NCBI GenBank assembly: GCA_965215145.1
Contig: OZ244038.1
Coordinates: 434,001 to 498,000 of the forward strand
Direction: 5' to 3'
Length of the DNA: 64,000 bases
Source of the DNA: G965215145 sp965215145
Lineage (GTDB): Bacteria; Bacteroidota; Rhodothermia; Rhodothermales; JANQRZ01
The position numbers were made by a program, and so were the translations under genes. Below are positions 51,354-58,329 of the stretch, in pieces; positions within the stretch are counted from its first letter, which is position 1, and each line of letters opens with the position of its first letter. The notes under the pieces were generated by a model. That model saw only the letters and a list, made by a program, of their open reading frames with translations, was not told the DNA's origin and searched no databases.

Positions 51354-51362
51354 GAGTCGCCC
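51343..51362. repeat. GGGGCG-type palindrome, copy 8
   Basis: Perfect 20-bp palindrome, arms GGGCGACTCA and complement, between the RND pump and TolC genes. It contains the apparent TolC ATG. Confidence 0.8.
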
Positions 51363-51387
51363 CTCCAGCGGGGGCCGGCGAGGCTCC

Positions 51388-54300
51388 TCACGGCGCCACC
51401 GGCTGCGCCGCCGGGAGCGTAGGCGCTGCGTCCGCCTGGCCGTCGCCGCCGTGTTCATCCACGATCACAGGCGCCAGCGTCTTCCGGGTCAGCCACGGGT
51501 ACACGGCCGGGATCACGTAGAGCGTCAGGGCCGTCCCCACAACGAGGCCGCCGATGATGGCGAGGCCCATCGGCGCGCGGCTCTCCGCGCCCGCCCCGAG
51601 CGCCAGCGCGATGGGGAGCGTCCCGAGCACCGTCGAGGAGGCCGTCATGAGGATGGGGCGGAACCGCGCCGCGGCGGCGTCCATCACGGCGTCGCGGATC
51701 GAGCGCCCCGCCGCACGCCGCTGGTTCGCAAACTCCACGATCAGGATCGCGTTCTTCGTCACGAGCCCGACGAGCATCACGATCCCGATCTGGCTGAAGA
51801 TGTTGAGCGAGCGGTCGAAGTACCACAGGAACAGCAGGGCGCCGGCCAGCGCCAGCGGGACGGTGAGGAGGATGGTGAAGGGGTCGCGGAAGCTCTCGAA
51901 CTGGGCCGCCAGCACGAGGTAGATCAGGAGCAGCGCGAGGAGGAACACGAACAGCACGCTCCCCGAGCTCTCCCGGAAGTCCCGGCTCTCCCCCGCCAGC
52001 TCGGTGGCGAACGACGCCGGCAGCACCTCGGCCGCGACGGCGTCCATCGCCTCGATCCCCTCCTCCAGCGTCACCCCCGGCGCGAGCGCCGCGCTGACGG
52101 TGGCCGCGACGAACCGGTTGTACCGGTAGAGCTGCGGCGGCGCGCTCTCCTCCCGCACCGAGACGAGGCCGTCGAGCGGGACGGGCTCGCCGCTGGCGGA
52201 GCGGACGGAGAGGTTCGTGAGGTCCACGGTCTCGTCGCGGTCGGCGCGCTCGACCTGCGAGATCACCTGGTACTGCTGGCCGTTCCGGACGAAGAAGCCG
52301 AGGCGGCTCTCCGACAGCGCGAGCTGGAGCGTCTGCGCCACGTCGCGGACGGAGACGCCGACCCGCTCCGCCCGCGCCCGGTCGATGTCGACGCGGAGCT
52401 CGGGCTTGGTGAACTTGAGGTCCACGTCCACGAACGCGAACGCCTCGCTCCCCTGCGCCCGCTCCAGGAACGCCGGCAGCGTCGCCTCCAGAGCCTCGAA
52501 GCTCGGGGCCTGGAGCACGAACTGCACGGGGAGCCCGCCGAAGCGCCCCACCGAGATCGTCGGCTCCTGCGACACGAACGTCCGCGCCTCCGGGAGCCCG
52601 CGGAGCGTCCCGCCGAGGGCGTCGGCGATCTCCTGCTGGCTCCGCTCGCGCTCGCCCGGCGGGACGAGCCGGAGCCGGGCGAAGGCCGAGTTCGTCGAGC
52701 GCCCCCCGAAGCCCGGCGACGTCACCGTGATGAGGGCGGCGGTCTCCGGCGCCTCCTCCTCGACCGTCTGGATGAGCCGGTCCACGAACCGGTCCATGTA
52801 GTCGAACGTCGCGCCCTCGGGCGCCGTGGCGAAGAGGCGGAGGCCGCTGCGGTCCTCCAGCGGCGCCAGCTCCGACGGGAGCGTCTGGTACAGCACGCCG
52901 AGGAGGAGGACGCTCGCGGCCATCGCCGCGGGCGCCGCCCACCGCCGCGCCACGAACGCCTCCAGCGAGCGGCGATAGCCGCGGGTGAGCCGCTCGAAGA
53001 ACGGCTCCGTCTTCCGGTAGAGCCAGGGCTGCACGTCGCGCCGCTTCAGGAGCTTCGTCGCCAGCATCGGCGTCAGCGTGAGGGCCACGAACGACGAGAT
53101 CACCACGGTCCCCATCAGCACGAGCCCGAACTCGCGGAAGAGCCGGCCGACGAGCCCGTCGAGGAACACGATGGGCAGGAGCACCGACACCAGCGCGAGC
53201 GTCGTCGCGACCACGGCGAAAAAGATCTCCTTCGTGCCGAGGAGGCCGGCCAGCACCGGCTCCTTCCCCTCCTCGATCTTCGCGTAGATGTTCTCCAGCA
53301 CCACGATGGCGTCGTCCACGACGAGGCCGATGGCGAGCACCAGCGCCAGCAGCGTCAGCACGTTGATCGAGAACCCGAGCAGCGCCATCACCGCGAACGC
53401 GCCGACGAGCGCGATGGGGATGACGACGACGGGGACGACCGTGCTCCGCCAGTCGCGGAGGAAGAGGAAGATGACGAGGATGACGAGGGCGAGCGCGAGG
53501 AACACCGTCTGCCGGACCTCGCGGACGCTGGCGCGGATCTGCTCGGTCTGGTCGAACCCGATGCCGAGGCGCAGGTCGCCGGGCATGTCCGCCTCGATGC
53601 CTTCGAGCCGCTCGTAGAACGCGTCCACGATGGCGACGTAGTTGGCCCCCGGCAGCGGGCGCAGCACGACGCCGACCATCGGGGTCCCGTCGCGCTTGAG
53701 GACCGTCCGCTCGTTCTCGGCCCCGAGCTCGGCGCGGCCGACGTCGCGGAGGCGGACGAGCCCGTCGCCGGCGCGCTTCACGATGAGGTCCTCGAAGGCC
53801 TCGACGGTCTGGAGCCGCCCCATCGTCCGCACCGTCAGCGCCACGTCGTCCCCCTCGATCTGCCCCGTGGGGAGCTCGACGTTCTGGGCCTGGAGCGCCC
53901 GCTGCACGTCGAGCGGGGTGAGGCGGTAGCCGGCGAGGCGGGCGGGGTCCAGCCAGAGCCGCATCGCGTAGCGCTTCTCGCCCCAGATGTCCACGCGGGC
54001 GACGCCGGAGATCGTCTGGAGCCGCTCCTTGAACAGGTTCTCCGCAATGTCCGAGAGCTCCAGCAGCGAGCGCTGGTCCGAGGCGATGTTGAGGAAGACG
54101 ATGGGGTCGCCGTCGGCGTCGGCCTTCGCCACGCGCGGGGGGTCGGCGTCGGGGGGGAGGTTGCCGACGGCGCGGCTGACGCGGTCGCGGACGTCGTTGG
54201 CGGCGCGCTCGAGGTCGGCGCCGAGGTCGAACTCGACGGTGATCCGGCTGCTGCCGTCGGAGGACTGCGAGGTCAGCGTGCGGATGCCGTCGATGCCGTT

Positions 54301-54513
54301 GATCTGCTCCTCGAGCGGCTCGGTGATCTGCGCGTCGATGACCTCGGCGTTGGCGCCGCGGTAGCTCGTCGAGACCGAGATGACCGGGGGGTCCACGGCC
54401 GGGTACTCCCGGACCCCGAGCGCCGTGTAGCCGAGCACGCCGAAGAGGACGATGACGAGGGAGAACACCGTCGCGAGGACGGGCCGCCGGATCGAGAGGG
54501 CGTAGAGGCTCAT
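51388..54513 (-). CDS. RND efflux pump permease (AcrB/HAE1 type)
   Basis: Inner-membrane proton-driven pump (1041 aa). It starts MSLYALSIRRPVLATVFSLV with the first of 12 helices. The periplasmic porter domains begin GVREYPAVDPPVISVSTSYR. Helix 4 has LVLAIGLVVDDAIVVLENIY, whose adjacent Asp pair relays protons, and the second helix bundle ends LVTKNAILIVEFANQRRAAG. The length is normal for HAE-1 pumps. It overlaps the adaptor gene by ATGA and precedes tolC, so the three make one complete tripartite operon. Substrates (drugs, detergents, metabolites) are not predictable. Confidence 0.94.
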   Translation of the reverse strand: MSLYALSIRRPVLATVFSLVIVLFGVLGYTALGVREYPAVDPPVISVSTSYRGANAEVIDAQITEPLEEQINGIDGIRTLTSQSSDGSSRITVEFDLGADLERAANDVRDRVSRAVGNLPPDADPPRVAKADADGDPIVFLNIASDQRSLLELSDIAENLFKERLQTISGVARVDIWGEKRYAMRLWLDPARLAGYRLTPLDVQRALQAQNVELPTGQIEGDDVALTVRTMGRLQTVEAFEDLIVKRAGDGLVRLRDVGRAELGAENERTVLKRDGTPMVGVVLRPLPGANYVAIVDAFYERLEGIEADMPGDLRLGIGFDQTEQIRASVREVRQTVFLALALVILVIFLFLRDWRSTVVPVVVIPIALVGAFAVMALLGFSINVLTLLALVLAIGLVVDDAIVVLENIYAKIEEGKEPVLAGLLGTKEIFFAVVATTLALVSVLLPIVFLDGLVGRLFREFGLVLMGTVVISSFVALTLTPMLATKLLKRRDVQPWLYRKTEPFFERLTRGYRRSLEAFVARRWAAPAAMAASVLLLGVLYQTLPSELAPLEDRSGLRLFATAPEGATFDYMDRFVDRLIQTVEEEAPETAALITVTSPGFGGRSTNSAFARLRLVPPGERERSQQEIADALGGTLRGLPEARTFVSQEPTISVGRFGGLPVQFVLQAPSFEALEATLPAFLERAQGSEAFAFVDVDLKFTKPELRVDIDRARAERVGVSVRDVAQTLQLALSESRLGFFVRNGQQYQVISQVERADRDETVDLTNLSVRSASGEPVPLDGLVSVREESAPPQLYRYNRFVAATVSAALAPGVTLEEGIEAMDAVAAEVLPASFATELAGESRDFRESSGSVLFVFLLALLLIYLVLAAQFESFRDPFTILLTVPLALAGALLFLWYFDRSLNIFSQIGIVMLVGLVTKNAILIVEFANQRRAAGRSIRDAVMDAAAARFRPILMTASSTVLGTLPIALALGAGAESRAPMGLAIIGGLVVGTALTLYVIPAVYPWLTRKTLAPVIVDEHGGDGQADAAPTLPAAQPVAP

Positions 54514-55649
54514 CGGGCGGCCGGCTGCGCCGCGGCCCCGGCCGCCGCGGCGAGGTCGAGGCTCGGGAGGCCGTTGACCTCGGTGACGCGGACGGGCTGG
54601 CCGGGGCGGAGCGCCTGGAGGCCCCCGGTGATGACGGTGTCGCCCGGCGCGAGGCCGTCGACCACCTGCACGGCCTCCTCCGTCCGGACCCCCGTCTCGA
54701 CGGAGCGGGAGGCCGCCTTCCCATCCACGACCGTCCACACCCGCTTGCCCCCCATCTCGGAGATCACGGCGACGGCCGGGACCGGCAGCGCCCGCGGGAG
54801 CTCGTCCATGACGAGCTCCACGTCGGCGAAGGCGCCGGGGAGCAGGCGGCCCCCGGGGTTCTCGACGCGAGCGCGGATGACGAGGGCGCGCGTGTCGAGG
54901 TCCACCCGCGGCTCGGCGGCGTAGACCGTGCCGCGGAAGGTGCCGCCCGTGCCGTCCGCCCCGGCGCCGGCCGTCGTGAAGACGACGTCGCTGCCGAGGG
55001 CGACGCGGCCGGCGTAGCGCTCGGGGACGGCGAACTCCAGCTTCATCGGGCTGAGCCGCTGGAGCGTGGCGATCCGCGTCTGCGGGCTGACGAAGGCGCC
55101 CTCGCTCACGTAGCGCAGCCCGATCACGCCGCCGAACGGCGCCCGCACCTGCGTCTGCGCGATCTGCGCGTCGACGAGGGCGAGCTCGGCGCGGAGCACG
55201 TTGAGCTCGCCGAGGGCGCCCTCGTACTCGTCCTGGCTGACGCCGCCGATGTCGAGGAGGCGCCGCTGCCGGTCCTCCCGCGTGGTCGCCAGCTCGATCC
55301 GGTAGCGGAGCCGCTCGCGCTGGGCGCGGAGCTCGGCGTCGTTGAGGGTGAGGAGGAGCTGGCCGCGGCGGACGCGGCTGCCCTCCCGGAACGCGATGCG
55401 CGTGACGCGGCCGGACGCCTCGGCGGCGAGGTCCACGGCCTCGTCGGCGAGGAGGCTGCCCGTGGCGCGGATCCGCTCGCGCATGGGGACGGCCGCGACG
55501 ACGTAGGCGGTGACGTCCGCGGCCTGCGGCCCGCGCGCCCCCGACGGCGGCTCCTCGGGGCCGGACGCCCTCAGCTTGGGCCACGCCAGCAGGCCGAGGA
55601 CGACGACCGCGATCAGGCCGAGGACGAGGCGCTTCTGCCAGGGTTTCAT
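54510..55649 (-). CDS. RND periplasmic adaptor (membrane fusion protein)
   Basis: A 379-aa HlyD-like adaptor linking pump and TolC. The start MKPWQKRLVLGLIAVVVLGL gives an N-terminal membrane anchor. Lipoyl half-motifs are VDLAAEASGRVTRIAFREGS and APFGGVIGLRYVSEGAFVSP with a short coiled coil between; the barrel and membrane-proximal domains follow (LKLEFAVPERYAGRVALGSD-like and GVRTEEAVQVVDGLAPGDTV). First gene of the operon; a longer in-frame start 90 nt upstream is not favoured. Confidence 0.92.
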   Translation of the reverse strand: MKPWQKRLVLGLIAVVVLGLLAWPKLRASGPEEPPSGARGPQAADVTAYVVAAVPMRERIRATGSLLADEAVDLAAEASGRVTRIAFREGSRVRRGQLLLTLNDAELRAQRERLRYRIELATTREDRQRRLLDIGGVSQDEYEGALGELNVLRAELALVDAQIAQTQVRAPFGGVIGLRYVSEGAFVSPQTRIATLQRLSPMKLEFAVPERYAGRVALGSDVVFTTAGAGADGTGGTFRGTVYAAEPRVDLDTRALVIRARVENPGGRLLPGAFADVELVMDELPRALPVPAVAVISEMGGKRVWTVVDGKAASRSVETGVRTEEAVQVVDGLAPGDTVITGGLQALRPGQPVRVTEVNGLPSLDLAAAAGAAAQPAAR

Positions 55650-55812
55650 GCGGGGGCGGTCGGGCGTAGCCCGTTTCAACGACGATCTCCTGCCGAGGCT
55701 CCAGCACGGGCGCTCTTCTCCGCCGCTTCCTCTTCGCATGACGGGTGGAGCCGCGATGGGCGGAACCGCTCGGCGGCGCCGGTCCGTATTCGGCCCCCGC
55801 AGCCCCCTCCCG
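55650..55812. other. divergent promoter region, RND operon / YheT gene
   Basis: About 160 bp. The leader of the YheT gene (CCCCGCAGCC then CCCTCCCG directly before ATG) is identical over about 20 bases to the leader of the histidine kinase at 33319. No regulator dyad seen. Confidence 0.45.
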
Positions 55813-56763
55813 ATGCCACTCGTCGCCTCCGATTACGTCCCGCCACGCGGCTTCTCGAACGCCCACCTCCAGACGGTCTACGCCGCCCGCCTCCGCGCCG
55901 TCCCGGAGGTCCCCTACCGCCGCGAGCGGATCGGGACGCCCGACGGCGATTTCCTCGACCTCGACCGGGTGGGCGCTCGTGCGCGACGGGTGGCCGTCGT
56001 GTCGCACGGGTTAGAGGGCAGCAGCGATCGGAGCTACGTCCGGGGGATGGCGCGTGCGCTGGCCCGGCGCGGGTGGGACGTGGCCGCGTGGAACCTCCGC
56101 GGCTGCTCGGGCGAGCCGAACCGGCGGCTGCGGCTCTACCACAGCGGCGCCACCGAGGACCTCGATGCGGTCGTGCAGCACCTGCTCCCGGATTATGGCC
56201 GACTCGCGCTCGTCGGCTTCTCGCTGGGCGGCAACCTCACGCTGAAGTACCTCGGCGAGGCCGAGCGCGACCCGAGGATCGCCGCCGCCGTGGCGCTCTC
56301 GGTGCCGGTGGACCTCGCGGCCTCGTCGGAGGCGCTGGGGCGCTGGCAGAACGCGGCCTACATGCGCTACTTCCTCCGGAGCCTCCGCCGGAAGGTCCGC
56401 TGGAAGGCCGAGCAGTTCCCCGGCGAGGTCCTCACCGACGGGCTGGGGCGGCTCCGCACGTTCCGCCACTTCGACGACCGCTACACCGCCCCGCTCCACG
56501 GCTTCCGAGACGCCGCCGACTACTGGGCCCGGAGCAGCAGCCGGCCGTTCCTCCCCGCCATCCGCATCCCGACGCTCCTCGTCAACGCGGCCGACGACCC
56601 GTTCCTCGCGCCGGCGTGCTACCCGCGCAAAGAGGCCGCCGCGAGCGAGCACCTCTGGCTGGAGGTCCCCGAGCACGGCGGGCACGTCGGCTTCGTGACG
56701 TTCGGGGAGAGCGGGGAGTACTGGAGCGAGACGCGCGCCGCCACCTTCCTGGGGAGGATGTAG
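55813..56763 (+). CDS. YheT-family alpha/beta hydrolase
   Basis: A 316-aa hydrolase of the YheT/ABHD1-3 group. VPPRGFSNAHLQTVYAARLR is the family's characteristic N-terminal 'hlqTi' segment. VVSHGLEGSSDRSYVRGMAR is the oxyanion region, the nucleophile Ser is in LVGFSLGGNLTLKYL, and Asp and His are in NAADDPFLA and EHGGHVGF. Such proteins are esterases with unclear natural substrate, perhaps membrane lipids. Its stop TAG is the first three bases of palindrome copy 9. Confidence 0.87.
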   Translation: MPLVASDYVPPRGFSNAHLQTVYAARLRAVPEVPYRRERIGTPDGDFLDLDRVGARARRVAVVSHGLEGSSDRSYVRGMARALARRGWDVAAWNLRGCSGEPNRRLRLYHSGATEDLDAVVQHLLPDYGRLALVGFSLGGNLTLKYLGEAERDPRIAAAVALSVPVDLAASSEALGRWQNAAYMRYFLRSLRRKVRWKAEQFPGEVLTDGLGRLRTFRHFDDRYTAPLHGFRDAADYWARSSSRPFLPAIRIPTLLVNAADDPFLAPACYPRKEAAASEHLWLEVPEHGGHVGFVTFGESGEYWSETRAATFLGRM

Positions 56764-56787
56764 GGGCGACGCGGCGCGTCGCCCCTA
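56761..56787. repeat. GGGGCG/CGCCCC palindrome, copy 9, providing two stop codons
   Basis: TAGGGGCGACGC and its complement around GGC. The left TAG ends the plus-strand hydrolase gene, and the right CTA ends the minus-strand ATPase gene, so both convergent genes terminate on the element's edges. Confidence 0.9.
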
Positions 56788-57474
56788 CGCGGCCGGGGCC
56801 ACCCGCTCGTCCGCCTCGACCCAGCCGTCGTGGAGCTCGACGACGCGGGAGCCGTAGCCGGCCCAACGCTCGTCGTGGGTGACCTGGATGATGGTGACGC
56901 CGTCGTCCTCGTTCAGTGCGCGGAACGCCTCCATCACCTCCTCCCCCTGCGAGGAGTGGAGGTTCCCCGTGGGCTCGTCGGCGAGGATGAGGCGGGGGCG
57001 GCCGATGAGCGCGCGCGCGACGCCGACGAGCTGCTGCTGGCCGCCGGAGAGCTGGCTCGGGAAGAGGTCCCGCTTCGCCACCATCCCGAACCGGTCGAGC
57101 GTCGCGGCCACGCGCGCTTGTCGCTCGGACTTCGGCACCTTCTGGTAGAGGAGCGGCGTCTCCAGGTTCTCGTAGACGGTGAGCTCGTCGAGGAGGTGGT
57201 AGGCCTGGAACACGAACCCGATGGCCTCGCGCTGGAGCGCCGTCCGCTGCCGCTCGCTCATCCGGTGGACGGGTTCGCCCTCGAAGTGGTACGCGCCCTC
57301 GTCGGACACCTCCAGCATCCCGAGGATGTTGAGGAGCGTGGACTTCCCCGAGCCGCTCGGCCCGCGCACCGTCACGAACTCGCCGGCCGCGACGGTGAGG
57401 TCGACGTTGCGGAGGACGTACAGGCGCTGGTTGCCCTGGCGGTAGTGCTTGCTGATGCTGCGGAGCTCGATCAT
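56785..57474 (-). CDS. MacB/LolD-type ABC transporter ATPase
   Basis: A 229-aa ABC ATPase that energises FtsX-type permeases. MIELRSISKHYRQGNQRLYV, Walker A RGPSGSGKSTLLNIL, Q-loop FVFQAYHLLDELTVYEN, signature SQLSGGQQQLVGVARALIGR (usual LSGGQQQRVAIARAL), Walker B LILADEPTGNLHSS and H-loop VTHDERW. Adjacent to an array of FtsX permeases encoded on the same strand upstream. These complexes do mechanotransmission, for example lipoprotein handling or export, rather than classical transport. Start at the second Met, after a palindrome. Confidence 0.92.
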   Translation of the reverse strand: MIELRSISKHYRQGNQRLYVLRNVDLTVAAGEFVTVRGPSGSGKSTLLNILGMLEVSDEGAYHFEGEPVHRMSERQRTALQREAIGFVFQAYHLLDELTVYENLETPLLYQKVPKSERQARVAATLDRFGMVAKRDLFPSQLSGGQQQLVGVARALIGRPRLILADEPTGNLHSSQGEEVMEAFRALNEDDGVTIIQVTHDERWAGYGSRVVELHDGWVEADERVAPAA

Positions 57475-57500
57475 GGCTGGGGGGGTGGGGGAGGTCGGCA

Positions 57501-57526
57501 TAGGGGCGTATTGCAGTACGCCCCTA
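57501..57526. repeat. GGGGCG/CGCCCC palindrome, copy 10
   Basis: TAGGGGCGTA and complement, loop TTGCAG. Its right CTA is the stop codon of the permease remnant at 57524. Separates the ATPase from that remnant. Confidence 0.85.
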
Positions 57527-57574
57527 CTCGTGGCGGAGGGAGTTGACGGGGTCGGCGGTGGCGGCGCGGAGGAC
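57524..57574 (-). pseudogene. C-terminal remnant of an FtsX/MacB permease
   Basis: Encodes only RRPVLRAATADPVNSLRHE-stop, matching the terminal residues of the three full permeases (ALRAATADPVQSLRHE, ALRAATADPVDALRYE, ALRAAVADPVDSLRHE). The rest of the gene is absent; upstream, on the opposite strand, is the VapBC module. A permease that once sat next to the ATPase was therefore lost or displaced, probably with the arrival of VapBC. Confidence 0.8.
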
Positions 57575-57650
57575 GGGCCGGCGGGCGAGAGAAACCGGCG
57601 GTCGAGGGGAAGGTAGAAAACGGTAACCTTTCTTCCTCCCGCCCTCCTCG

Positions 57651-57902
57651 ATGGCCCTCAGCATCAAACACCCCGAGGCCGACCGCCTCGCGCGGGAGCT
57701 GGCCCGGGCGACCGGCGAGAGCCTGACCCAGGCCGTTATCGGCGCGCTCCGGGAGCGGCTCGTCCGCGAGACGGGCTGGAACCCGGAGGGCTTCGAGACC
57801 GACATCGCTCGCCTCCAGTCCCAGCTGGCCCAAGCCCCGATCCTCGACGACCGGACGGCCGACGAGATCATCGGGTACGACGAACACGGGCTCCCCACCT
57901 GA
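57651..57902 (+). CDS. vapB: VapB-type antitoxin
   Basis: An 83-aa antitoxin of the Rv0623/PSK type: MALSIKHPEADRLARELARA, TGESLTQAVIGALRERL (the DNA-binding helices) and a C-terminal toxin-binding tail ILDDRTADEIIGYDEHGLPT. It binds and inhibits the VapC RNase and represses the operon. Five nucleotides separate it from vapC. The promoter region contains AAAACGGTAACCTTTC, AT-richer than surroundings, with GGTAACC a 7-bp dyad that could be part of the operator. Confidence 0.87.
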   Translation: MALSIKHPEADRLARELARATGESLTQAVIGALRERLVRETGWNPEGFETDIARLQSQLAQAPILDDRTADEIIGYDEHGLPT

Positions 57903-57907
57903 CGCGG

Positions 57908-58300
57908 ATGGTCATCGATACGTCGGCCCTCGTCGCCATCCTGCAGGATGAGCCCGAGCGCGTGGCGCTCACGCGGGCTCTCCGCGACGCCCCCTCGCGG
58001 CGGATGTCGGCGGCGACGCTCGTCGAGGTGGGGATCGTGATGCAGGGACGCCACGGAGACCTCGGCGGCCGCACCCTCGACGCGCTCCTGGCCCGGTCCA
58101 GCGTCGAGGTCGTGCCCCTGACGGCCGCGCACGCCGCGCTCGCGCGTGACGGCTTCCGCCGTTTCGGAAAGGGCCGCCACCCGGCCGGGCTGAACTACGG
58201 CGACTGCTTCGCCTACGCCCTCGCCGTCGGGCTCGGCGAGCCGCTGCTGTTCGTCGGGTCCGACCTCGGCCAGACCGACGTGGCGGTGGCCGCCTACTGA
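57908..58300 (+). CDS. vapC: VapC toxin (PIN-domain RNase)
   Basis: A 130-aa PIN-domain endoribonuclease. Acidic metal-binding residues D4 (VIDTSALVA), E40 (ATLVEVGIV), D99 (LNYGDCFAYALA) and D119 (FVGSDLGQTDV) are all present, so the toxin should be active; in known systems VapC cleaves tRNA or rRNA. The module lies on the opposite strand within an FtsX permease array, next to a permease remnant, which indicates insertion into that locus. Confidence 0.92.
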   Translation: MVIDTSALVAILQDEPERVALTRALRDAPSRRMSAATLVEVGIVMQGRHGDLGGRTLDALLARSSVEVVPLTAAHAALARDGFRRFGKGRHPAGLNYGDCFAYALAVGLGEPLLFVGSDLGQTDVAVAAY

Positions 58301-58329
58301 AGAGCAGCGCAGGAAGCAGACGTTGCTCA

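Noticed and set aside
51007..54924. A 1300-codon open frame antisense to the RND operon, and similar long frames opposite 5750-7849, 11377-13848 and 44879-47950
   Set aside because: Same reason: shadows of confident genes; low-complexity Arg/Glu/His/Pro-rich translations.
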